In this document: piece by piece, positions 1 to 10,563 of the stretch
Layout: the number at the start of each line of letters is the position of its first letter
Numbering within the stretch: the first letter of the stretch is position 1
Source of the DNA: Conidiobolus incongruus B7586
Lineage: Eukaryota; Entomophthoromycota; Entomophthoromycetes; Entomophthorales; Conidiobolaceae
Reading direction: 5' to 3'
NCBI GenBank assembly: GCA_000697335.1
Contig: JNEM01013448.1
Location: 1 to 28,418, forward strand
DNA: 28,418 bases
The notes under the pieces: generated by a model
Database searches by the model: none
Told to the model about the DNA's origin: nothing
Seen by the model: the letters and a program-made list of their open reading frames with translations, nothing else
Made by a program: the position numbers and the translations under genes

Positions 1-833
1 GAGGTGAAGAAAAGGATCGCAAAGTCCTTCAAGATAATGCTGAATTGAAGAAAAAGGCTAGTGAATACAATATTCCCACTTACTACTTCCGCGAATTGAA
101 GACTAATGGCAATACTATTAATGCTGTGGAAATTAGACCTGCTAACTTTAACCCCAAAAAGAAGTACAATGTTATTTTTTACGTATACGGAGGTCCCAAC
201 TCTCAAATGGTGGTCCGCGATTGGAAGGTTGATCAGCTTAAGTACTTTGTTGCCAATAACACTGATACTATACTTGTATGTGTTGATGGTAGAGGTACTG
301 GTTTCAAGGGTCGTGAATTCATGATTTCAGTCCTTAAGAGATTAGGAGATTTCGAATCTGAAGATCAAATTGCCGCTGGTAAATATTTCCAAAGTTTGGA
401 TTATACTAACAAAGACAACTTCCTCATATATGGTAAATCTTATGGTGGTTACATGACTCTCAAGACTTTGGAGCGCCAGCCTCAAAATCCTGTCATCTTC
501 AAGGGTGGTGCTTCAATTTCTCCAGTCGCTGACTGGCACTTGTATGACACTGTTTACACTGAAAAATACATGCATGAGTTGAAGGATAACCCTCAATGTT
601 ATAACACCACTGTTATCAAAAATTTTGAACTTTTTAAAAATTTGGATTTACTACTTACTCATGGGACTAGGTATGACAATGTGCATATCGACACATTCAT
701 TTCTATTATGTACCAAAAGACCTATAATGACATCTATACTGTTAAATTGGTTCCATATATTTTCATAAATCATTATTATTCTCAATCAGAAGCTACTTAT
801 TATCACATCAACATTATAAATCAGTTTTTCTAA
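1..833 (+). pseudogene. Partial dipeptidyl-peptidase IV (S9B) copy, probably inactive
   Basis: The frame is open from the window edge (codons from base 3) to a TAA at 831-833, so the 5' part lies outside. It encodes the C-terminal hydrolase domain of an S9B prolyl peptidase with the nucleophile motif GKSYGGY intact. Up to about base 564 it matches the minus-strand gene at 10564-13259 with only two silent differences that I found (164 and 236). Beyond that, 31 of 89 aligned residues differ. In the diverged part the catalytic Asp of HGTRDDNVH is Tyr (HGTRYDNVH), and the stop falls eight residues before the other copy's end; the His position (NHYY) survives. Loss of a triad residue plus relaxed sequence suggests a pseudogene whose front part was recently overwritten by gene conversion. 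A pseudoenzyme or an assembly chimera are alternatives. Confidence 0.75.
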
Positions 834-1984
834 CAATTGTTCATTTGCAAAATAATTAAAACTAATAGAATATATATTATTAGATATTTTGAACTTTTAA
901 ATTCCTATTTTATTTTGAACAATTCTAACTATTTTGTAATATCTATTCATTGTTGATCATCATTGCTTGAAATTTATATATTCTTTACTTGTTTATTGGT
1001 AAAACACTTTAAATATTTAGAGATTAATAATATTTATTCGAAAAAATACTACAAATATAGTTTCAATTATTTATTCATCATATTTCTTAATTAATAAGTT
1101 AATAAGTTATTTTTTTATCACTAAATATTTTACAAAAATTCTCTCATTATTATTTTCATATTTTGATTCATACTTATATAATCTATAGTAAAGTTAGTAA
1201 ATAACTATTTTGAAATTTATAATACATCATAATAAATAATTATAATTATTTTATTATTGTAATTTCACAAATATATAAATTTTTTAATATTCAAACAATT
1301 AAATATTAAAATTTATGATTTAATAAGATAATACTTCAATATTGCTATTATTCAGTCTAATTATAACTTAGCTATAATTAAATTTCATATTAATCAATAA
1401 TATTTTAAAAATGAATACTTGTTCCTAAATTGAATCAAATTACTAAACTTAGTTATTGGATCAATAATAAAATTATTAAAATATTAAAATGATTATAATA
1501 TTATAGATTAAATAATTAAATTTATATAAATTTTATAATAATAATAATTATAAAATATCAATTAATTTTTGTTAATTATTATTATTGTTAATTTATATTT
1601 ATATATTTAAATAATTGAATAAATTAATTGGAATAAATAATTTATTAAAAATTTACCAAATTATAAGAAGAAAGTAAATATCAGTTATAATTATTTCAAT
1701 AGAACTAATATGATAGTTTTAAGATTTATAAGGTTATAGTTGACAATATAATACCCCTCCAGCCTTTAATTAAATATTAAATCTACAAAATATAAGTATA
1801 CATAAAGTTTTTTATTCTTTAACTAAATTCACTTTCTTTGTATTAAATTAACTTAATAATTAAAATTAGATTTTATTTAGCTTAATTTCATTATTATAAT
1901 TTATTACTTTATAATTTAAATAATGGGAATTATTTGTAATTGAAAAAAATATACATTTTAAAATATAAAAAATAAAAATAAATA
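834..1984. other. AT-rich intergenic DNA, no feature seen
   Basis: Extremely AT-rich sequence downstream of the DPP-IV fragment. I see no open frame with protein-like content, no tRNA and no clear repeat other than simple A/T runs. Confidence 0.6.
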
Positions 1985-3203
1985 TATAATATAAAATTAA
2001 TAATTTCATTTATTTTTAATAACTTTTTGCTATACTTTTGATAAAGATCTAATACCTAAAAAATAATTCTTTTTATTAAAGACTAAAATTTAATATTTCA
2101 CAAATTAATTAAATTTTCCTATAGAAATTTTCTTTCTTATTAGCTAATTTTTTAATTACCCAAAACAATTATAATCACATAGGTTATAATCTAAGGAATA
2201 TACTAGATATGGTAGTTTTTTTTAGTTATTTTTAATTAGAAAGTTTTTTATAACTTTAGATTAATATATTTTATAATTATTATATAAAATAATAAGTTTT
2301 CTTAAATTATATTAAGAATATCAATTTAAAATAGTTTTATTTAAAAAAGAAATATAAAGGTTATTATTAATTAATTTTTTTTTAAAAATTAAATAAAAAT
2401 AGCATATGCTATTATAATTTATTATAACAATTAATATTTATTTATTATTAAAATATTTTTTAAAATGATTTATAGAGGAAGTTAATTTAGTTTAATTTAA
2501 CACTTTAATTTATATTTTAATAAAGGATTAGAAAGGAACCTAAGATTCATTAATTATCATAATTTACTTTAAAAGCTTTAGTTTCTAGTTATACCTTAGT
2601 AAGTTTTGTTTAATAATAGCTACTCTAGCTTTTTTTAAGTTTTAATAAAATTATAAGGTATCTATCTTATATATTTATTAATTAATTTAAATTTAAATTT
2701 TAATATATATAAAATTCTTATGTAACTAATATAAAAATATCCTAATAATTCTTTAGTTAAAATAAAAGGGTGTTTTTTAATATGTTTTTTTACTTTATTA
2801 ATAATTAAAAAAGTAATAGTTAAAATTAGTCTTTTAAATTTTAATAAGTTTTAGGTAGTTTTTTTAATCTTAAAATAATTTATCTAGTAATAAATTGTTC
2901 ATTTAAATAATGTTTTATTATCAAAAGCTATTTATAAATTTTAACTAATTTTAAAAGATTTATGGTTAAGTTTTATTAATATTGAAATTAAAACTTGTTG
3001 ATGGTTATTATTTGATTTAAGTATAATTAAATTAAATAACTAATTTTAAAAAATTATTTTTTTAATCAAAATATTTATTACATATATTTATATATATATA
3101 ATTCAAAACTGTTTTTTTATTTGTTTTGTATATATTTTTTATTTAAAATTGATAATATATTTGAAAATTCAGAAATTAAAAATTTCCCATTCTTTTAATT
3201 TTA
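1985..3203 (-). mobile_element. Decayed mariner (Tc1/mariner) DNA transposon, copy 1
   Basis: Read on the minus strand, fragments match the mariner transposase signature. A stretch around 2160-2230 reads LPYLVYSLDYNLCDYNCFG, which lines up with the family's LPHPPYSPDLAPCDYHLFG. About 34 residues upstream a fragment like ILYNNYKIY matches the LLHDNARPH motif, so the spacing fits the DD34D class. In this copy the HDN aspartate has become Asn and the frame carries many stops and shifts. The unit is about 1.2 kb, close to the usual 1.3 kb of mariner. It is defined by its alignment to a second copy at 4189-5424 in the same orientation; shared sequence begins near 1985 and ends near 3203. I could not recognise terminal inverted repeats, so the ends are approximate. 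Confidence 0.75.
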
Positions 3204-3224
3204 TAATAATAATAATAATAATAT
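3203..3224. repeat. (TAA)n microsatellite
   Basis: About seven units of a TAA/ATA trinucleotide lie directly at the right edge of the first mariner copy. They may have grown from the TA target site, which is inference. Confidence 0.85.
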
Positions 3225-4188
3225 AAGCTAAATTATACTTATAAAATAAATAAATTTAATTATATCCAATATTCAATAAGCTTCCAAATTCAGATCTTTG
3301 ATTTATTTAGCATTTTATGTTTTTTTCTGAAAAAAAAGATTAAAAAAAGATATAATTTTAAAATAATTTTCATAAGCTCTTTTATTCCTTTATATTTAAT
3401 AAATAAATTGATTTAAATCCTTTGAACAATAAATATTAAGGAAATTAGATTTAAGAAGAATTTATTCAATATATTCATAAATTTGATTATTAATTGAATA
3501 TTTATATTTATTTTATTTAATCACAAATACTCTAGGGAATTCAAAATTTTATATTTTTTATAATAAAAAACACTATTAATATTATTTATATTATAGGTAA
3601 TTAAGATTATAATAATTATTTTTTTTTAATTGGATTAAATAAAATATTATTTCAGTGTTTAACTATAAATATATAATTTTGCTAAGATAATTTAAAATTA
3701 TTTCTAATCTATTAGTGATTGTTAATTATATCAATAAATATAACTATTATGTGATTAAAATCAGATATTTTGATATATTAAGATAAATCTTGAAAAAGCT
3801 TTGAATTCTAAATATTATTTTTTAATAATAATATTTTATCAAAAATATCAAAAGAAAATTAGTAAATATTTCAAATATTTTTAGTTTTACTTAATTTTAT
3901 TAATATTGGTTTATATAGGAAAGTTAATAAATAATAAATAAATTGATTGATTTAATATATTTAAAAGTTTTTTAATTAGTATAATTATAGATAAAAAGTA
4001 TATAAGGTTTATTAAATAATTTATAATAAAATTATTATATATTATAAAGAGTTATTTTTATCTATAGATATTTATTTAATTTGATATTTATAAAAATTTA
4101 TTAAAATATTAATAAAGAAATTAAATAATGGTATAATTTTAAGATCAAAATTAAATAAATAAATTAATAAATAATATATAAAAATTAA
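3225..4188. other. AT-rich spacer between mariner copies
   Basis: No gene, RNA or repeat recognised. The last 50 bases resemble the sequence just left of copy 1 (runs of AATAAATAATATA), so the left boundary of the repeats is blurred. Confidence 0.5.
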
Positions 4189-5424
4189 TGAATAATATAA
4201 AATTAATAGCCTCTTTTATTATTAATAACTCTTTTTTATATTTTTAGTAAGCTTTTAATACTTAAAAAAGGGCTGTTTTTATTAAAGACTGAAATTTAAT
4301 ATTTCACAAATTAATTTAATTTGTTAATAAGAATTTTTTTTCCTATAAACTGTTTTTTAATTGTCTAAAACAATTAAAATCATATCGGTTATAATTAGGT
4401 GAATATATTAGATATGGTAACTCTCTTTAATTTTTTATATAAAAAATCTTTTATAGCTTTAATTTTATATATTTTATAATTATCATGCAAAATAACAGGT
4501 ATCTTTAATTTATATTTAAAACATCATTTAGAAATTGTTTTATTTAAAAAAATAATATATAACTTACTATTAATTAAATTTCCTTGAGGTATTAAATAAA
4601 AAAACCATATACCATTATAATCCATTATAATAATTAATATTTACTTATATTTAAAATACTTATTTGTTAAAATTTGTAAAAAGGATTAATTTAACTTAAC
4701 CTAATATCTTGTTTTATTTTTAAATAAAGGATTATATAAAGGAATTTAAGATTCATTAATTATAAGTATTCACTATAAAGACCTTTGTTTTTAGCTATAC
4801 CTTAATAAATTTAGTTTAGCTATAATTACTCTAGTTTTTTTTAGGTTTTTGTTAAATTATAAGATATCTATTTTATATTTTTATTAATTAATTTAAGTTT
4901 AAATTTAAGTAAATATAACATTCTTGTATAATTAATATTAAATTACTTTAATAGTTCTCTAATAGAAATAAAAAGGCATTTTTTAATATATTTTTACTCT
5001 ATTAATAAGTAAAAAATAATAATAGAAATTAGTCTTTTAAATTTTGATAAATTTTAAATAATGTCCTTTCTAGCTTTAAAATCACAAATCTAGTGATATT
5101 AGGTAGTTTTAGATAAAACACTATCTTTATAAGCTGTTTGCAAGTTTTAGATGATTTTAGAGGGGTTATAATTAAGTTTTAAAGATACAAAAATAAAAGC
5201 ATTTTGATAATCACAATTTGGTTTAAATATAATTAAATTTAAGTATAAATTTTAAAATCAAAATATTTTAATAAAAAAATAATTAAAATTGAATATATAT
5301 ATAGTTTGAAAATATTTATTTGAAAATATTTATTTTCCTATATATTTTATATATATAAAATCTTTCAAAATATATAATATGTTTGAAAGATCAGAAATTA
5401 AAAAATTTGCCATTTTTTAATTTC
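4189..5424 (-). mobile_element. Decayed mariner (Tc1/mariner) DNA transposon, copy 2
   Basis: This is a diverged direct repeat of 1985-3203, offset about 2.2 kb. On the minus strand three blocks are recognisable in order. Near 5060-5150, AYKDSVLSKTT followed by ICDFKARKDII corresponds to the N-terminal helix-turn-helix region (family: ...SxxTxxRWFxRFKxGDFD). Near 4560-4640, MDYNGIWFFYLIPQG followed by LINSKLY corresponds to WDxKGIIYYELLPxN...INS.LY. Near 4340-4520, PVILHDNYKIY followed, after a frame change, by YSPNYNRYDFNCFRQLKNSL corresponds to LLHDNARPH...YSPDLAPCDYHLFRxLxNSL. The HDN aspartate survives, while SPDL reads SPNY and Trp codons are lost. Many stops show long decay towards AT. 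Plain DNA transposon, not mobile now. The ends are approximate because I see no clear inverted repeats. Confidence 0.8.
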
Positions 5425-6178
5425 CATACTAATATCATTAATTATTAAATCAATTTTATTTTTGTTTAAAACCAATTGAAATTTATAAATATTATATTTT
5501 TTCCATATATTATATGAATTATAATTTTTTTTCTTAAGTTCTATTGAAATTTATATTTATCAAAATGATACTTTTAATATTAATATCTTTATAACTATAT
5601 ATTTTGAAAAATCCAAAATTGGTAATAATTATAATATATTTATTTTTATTATTACCTTTAATTAAATATAAACTTAAAATATTACTCTTAATAATATAAC
5701 CTTATTACGTATGAAATATCAATCAAATTAAAAGATTTTATTAATTTTATTGAATAATATCTTTATCTAATATTTGTGCTAAATTGCCAAATAATATTAT
5801 AATATAGATATGATAAATAATATTATAAACAATCAACTGTTAGGATAGTTTAAAATTATACCATTTAAACTAAATAATTAACCTTAAAATTGAAATTAAT
5901 TTAAGATTCCATTAATTTCTTTTTATATTATAGTCTTCAAGTACTTTATACTTGTATTATATATTATATTTCTTTTAATTAATATAGATTAAAAAATTGA
6001 TTAATATTGATATAAAATAAATAAAGATATGATAATATTAAAACCACTTAAATATAAAATAAACCATTTCATTAATTTTATTGGTTAAATAATATTTAAT
6101 CAATTATCATATTAAATAAAAATTGATTGTTTTAATTATTTAATTTTTAAGATTAATTTTTATATATTAAATAATAAA
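5425..6178. other. AT-rich intergenic DNA, no feature seen
   Basis: No open frame, RNA or clear repeat recognised. It runs directly into the adapter-like 19-mer at 6179. Confidence 0.55.
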
Positions 6179-6197
6179 AGATGTGTATAAGAGACAG
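6179..6197 (+). other. Tn5/Nextera transposon mosaic-end 19-mer (library artefact)
   Basis: AGATGTGTATAAGAGACAG is identical over all 19 bases to the hyperactive Tn5 mosaic end used in tagmentation library kits. It sits inside otherwise extremely AT-rich sequence, where a chance perfect match is very unlikely. The outer adapter arms are not present. The simplest reading is a residual adapter or a chimeric junction in the assembly, so sequence left and right of this point may not be neighbours in the genome. Confidence 0.95.
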
Positions 6198-6756
6198 AAA
6201 TTATACAAACTTTGATTAATAAATTATTATTTAAATCTATTAATTTAAATTAAATACTATTTTTTAATTAATTGATATTAAATATAAAACTTGCATTATA
6301 TATATCTTATTTTAATTTTAGGTAATAAATATAAAAAATTCAATATTTTTACTACTTTAGGAAAGGTTAGATTTAATAAAATTTAAATATATAATCAATA
6401 ATATAGTTGATATCATGGGTATTTTATAACTTTAATATTTATGGTGTATAAATATATTTTATCAATCAAAATTTAAATTTATATGAAAATTCTCATTATA
6501 AATATAATTTAACTAATATAATATATATTAGCAAATATAACTGCTATTATTAATTAACTATATTTTACAAAAAATATAGAAAGAAATATTAAAACCAGGA
6601 CAAGAATTCTAAATAATAAAATATTGATTAGAATATTAATAATTAATGGATTTAAATTATATAGTCATTTGAATTAAATAAATTTTTAAATTTATAAATT
6701 AATATAGAAATTTTAAATTTTGAATTAATATTTTTTGATAAATAATAATATAGTAT
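6198..6756. other. AT-rich intergenic DNA, no feature seen
   Basis: Nothing recognisable in either strand beyond A/T-rich simple sequence. Confidence 0.55.
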
Positions 6757-6785
6757 ATTATCCTAGTACTGGAAACTAGGATAAT
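6757..6785. repeat. Perfect 11-bp hairpin
   Basis: ATTATCCTAGT and its exact reverse complement ACTAGGATAAT flank a seven-base loop ACTGGAA. This is the only GC-containing perfect hairpin of this size that I noticed in the surrounding kilobases. Its function is unknown; it could be the end of a small decayed element or a chance palindrome. Confidence 0.7.
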
Positions 6786-6900
6786 TATATTGAATTAAGT
6801 TGGATTATTGGTAAGTAATAGGATTAGAATATAGTTATGGAATTTTATTGGAAATCTTTGATAGAGTCTTAGTGTTATAGCTAGGTAATTGGGTAGGTTG

Positions 6901-6938
6901 ATGAATGAATAGACAGATAGATAGGTAGGTAAATAGAT
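6901..6938. repeat. Imperfect tetranucleotide repeat (GATA/GGTA type)
   Basis: A short run of GAAT, GACA, GATA and GGTA-like units within a locally G-rich, C-poor stretch (about 6780-7080). It is a degenerate microsatellite. Confidence 0.7.
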
Positions 6939-9146
6939 CTCTGTTATATTTTCTCCTCCCTATACTGGGATGAGGATGGATCAATTTAAGGGAAAGTAGG
7001 ATAAAAGGTAAATTATGGGTAAACTGACATAAAAGGTAAATATATATGGATTAATTGGATAGATATGTGACATATAGTGATAATTATTATCATTAAAATC
7101 CAATAACTTTTTATATTAAAAACTGAAAATAATTATTTTGATATATAGCAATATGGCTATATATTTCATTTATATAAAAGGGTATCACTTGAATATTGAT
7201 ATTTTAATAGAATTTTTAATCAAAACTTTATTTTAATATATTTTAATATTGATATGTATGAATAAAATAGAAAAAATAACTACTTATCAAATATAATATA
7301 TTAACCCAATAGATTAATAATATTATAAACTCATATTTAATATTAATTTTTATGTATTTTTCTAAAGGATATAAAATTTCAATTGATTTAAATTGGCCAA
7401 TTATAATAATATATATCATATTATAATCTTTAGACAGAATATCACCATGTCAAAATAGTCTTTTAGGAAAATTACTTTATTTATCCATCTACCTTATATT
7501 AAAAAAATTAAAAATTAAAAATTACACATATTCTATGTTGAATTATATTCGATTAAATATTTAATACAAATAACAATTGATCAATTATTGGCTAAAAATT
7601 AGAGTTACTAGACAATATGAACACCCTAATATATTAGTTTAAATATGCTTAAAAAAGTTAAATCCATGATATCCAAAATATAAAAATGACTATAATTTAA
7701 AAAATATTTAATATAATATTTTTAGAGATGTTGCTAAAAGTTCTTATATAATATAAAATTATATAAATTTTCATAAATATATCAAAATAAAAGAATAAAT
7801 TAGTAGTATATAAATATAGTTGTAAATTAGATTAATGATTGAACAAAATAAATCCAAATTAAAACTTATAGATAATACTCAATAAAATTAAATTAATTAT
7901 TTGAATAACTTGAATTAATTCTATCTATTTAATTCAAATACATTAGTCAGAGATTAAAACAAAATTAAGATATGACTGATCTAATTTCAATTAATTCAAA
8001 TCTATAAATTGATATCAACTATCAAATTTTAAAGTTCTAAAATTCATATATATAAATTTCAAAATTTTCAAGTAATTATTTTTAATTAAATTTATTTCAA
8101 ATAGTGAGTAAATTTAATATTTGCAAATTTTAAAATTTTACAAAATAATTAAAATATGTAAATATATATTCAATAATTAAAAAAATAGATTAAAATTAGA
8201 GTCATTACCAATGAATGAATAATTTTATTCATATACACTTTGATCATGCTAATGAAAAGTAACTTAACTTAAATTGCACCATTTTTTGAGATTTATATTA
8301 TCATATATATCAAAATATATAATTTCTATAAAATTTAATATTCCATCATATTAATATTCCTTATCATTTAATTAAATTCATTATATACTTTTAATATGGA
8401 ATTCCCTTAATGAATTTTTAAAATAAAATGATTAATATCACTAAAATAAATAACTTTCAATCATTTTTTCGATAATTTGACGTTTTTAAAACTCATCTTC
8501 AAATAAAATATACCAATAGTTTTGAATATAAAAATAATTATTCTATTTATATTGATGATAATTTATAAATTTTAAATAAGCATTGAATTATTTCAGCACA
8601 TTACATAAATTAAATATTATATAAATATTTTGTAAATTAAAAGCACCAGCCATATTATTTTTTATTTGAAATATTTTTTAATATGTTTCTCATAATCATC
8701 ATAGTTGATAAGATATATATCAACCATTTATAATTTATATATAGTATAGATTAATATCAGTTTTTAATAATATTTACCTGATATTTTTAAATTTTTCAAT
8801 TTGCTTTTAATAATAATATAATGTAATTGAAGTTGCCATATGAAATTAAAATTTCAAAATATCCATTTTCAATTTGACTATGGTTTCATAAAGTTTGAAG
8901 GGATATAATCTTAAAATTTAAATATAGAAGTCTATTTAATAGTGAATTATTTAATATCAAAAAATAATAATAATTTATATAATATTGAAATTATATGTTT
9001 TTTAAGTTTTGATTATTCGTTTGAATCTGATACAATTAATCTCAGAAATAGATTTTATCTATTATGTGAAATGATTTTTAATATATTTAAAATATTTTAA
9101 ATATTTATGAATTGTCAAACATTCTTATATTATAATATATATCAAT
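6939..9146. other. AT-rich intergenic DNA, no gene seen
   Basis: More than 2 kb of AT-rich sequence. I found no protein-like frame, no tRNA and no further block matching the mariner copies. Confidence 0.5.
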
Positions 9147-9169
9147 GTTTATAAGCGTAGCTTATAAAC
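9147..9169. repeat. Perfect 10-bp hairpin with 3-nt loop
   Basis: GTTTATAAGC, loop GTA, GCTTATAAAC. It lies about 100 bases left of the GC-richer islet at 9242-10180. No role can be assigned. Confidence 0.7.
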
Positions 9170-9241
9170 CTTAATAACCAATTTTCATTTCATTAGATCA
9201 TTAATGTATCTTTAAAATATGAAACTAATACTTTTTATAAT

Positions 9242-10180
9242 GTATTTTTAATTCAAATTCAAATATATATGTTCCTGGTTTCAATAAGAAATATTTTACT
9301 ATGATTTTATCTAACAATTATTGGGGATTGGGGTTTATTAATAATGTAAATTTAGAAAAATATAGACGGTTAGAGTATAAGAAGAACCTTTGGACCCTCT
9401 TAATATTCGGTTTGTTACTTTCATTATATGGAAGGGAACCAGGAAAAATTTAATTCATAGTTCCGCCCTGTTGATGATATTGGGCCTCATGCTATTGAAA
9501 TACTATCAAAGAGATGGCGAGAACATATAGGAGAGGCTATATTAATCGACAATAATTAGAGAGAATATGCTATTTGATAAATTTGACCTTTAATCAGCTA
9601 TTATGCATATGAAAGATCTATAAAAGATAATGTTTTGCCAAAGGAACCCTATGTGGATCCAATATAGCTCAGATATATTATGGAACATTTCAAAAGGTTA
9701 TTGAGATAAGAAATTAAAAAAGGAACAATAATCTTAAGAGTGTATTCCTATGAACATTAATACAAATTAATTCATATCTTGAAATTTATAATATCGGAAT
9801 TACAGTCAGATAATAATATAATAATATATTTCCTATAAGTTTTAGATGGATGCTATCCCCTACTTCGCTTTTTGCTTACTCTGCCACAAGTCATCTAAAT
9901 AATATTAGAATTAAACTAAATGAAAAATATAGTTAGCATCGAATGAGTCTGCATTCGATAACAATAAAAGATTCCTGCAAAATATCTACGATAGACTTTT
10001 AAAAGATGAAATGAGAGACTCATTTAATACTCACAATTAATAGTTTGAAAATACTGTAGCCAATATTTTGCGATATTTCAATACACATAAAATTAATTTT
10101 GAAAATAAGGATATAGATAATTAGTAAAATACTAAAGAGGAAACTTGATATGATTTTAGATGTCAATATTTAAGTGGAAA
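9242..10180 (+). pseudogene. Unidentified GC-richer islet with coding-like, stop-filled frames
   Basis: This block is clearly richer in G and C than the desert around it. Plus-strand stretches look like real protein, with balanced charge and codon-like third positions. Examples are FRPVDDIGPHAIEILSKRWR (about 9463-9522, frame of base 9305), then LPKEPYVDP and MEHFKRLLR in the same frame, and in another frame FLQNIYDRLLKDEMRDSFNT (about 9970-10030). Stops of all three kinds occur at roughly the density expected by chance; most are TAA or TAG. I do not recognise the family. It could be an old broken gene, a foreign insert, or DNA from an organism that reads TAA/TAG as Gln. Boundaries are approximate. 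Confidence 0.35.
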
Positions 10181-10563
10181 AAAGTATTTCAACAAAAACA
10201 TTCAAAATAATCATTAATCACAGTCCAATCAATCTCTCATCATAGTTAAACTAATCATAACATTTAAAACTTAAATTCACCTTATAAAAATAATTAATAT
10301 TAATAAATAGATTTTAATTAATTGTAAATACTTTATACTATTTTATATATCTTATTTAAAAAAAATCAAAATTTATCTTTGTTAGTATTATTATTGAATT
10401 TTAATAAAAACAAATTATTAATTTTTCTATTAATCAAATAATTTATATTAAATATTGTTAAGAGAGTATTCACTTAAAAAAATGTTAAAAATATATATAT
10501 AATATTCATTATAGATAATGATTTTCTATATGTAATAAATTATAACTGTATTAAATAAATAAT
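10181..10563. other. AT-rich 3' flank of the DPP-IV gene
   Basis: No feature seen. It probably contains the 3' untranslated region of the minus-strand peptidase gene. Confidence 0.5.
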
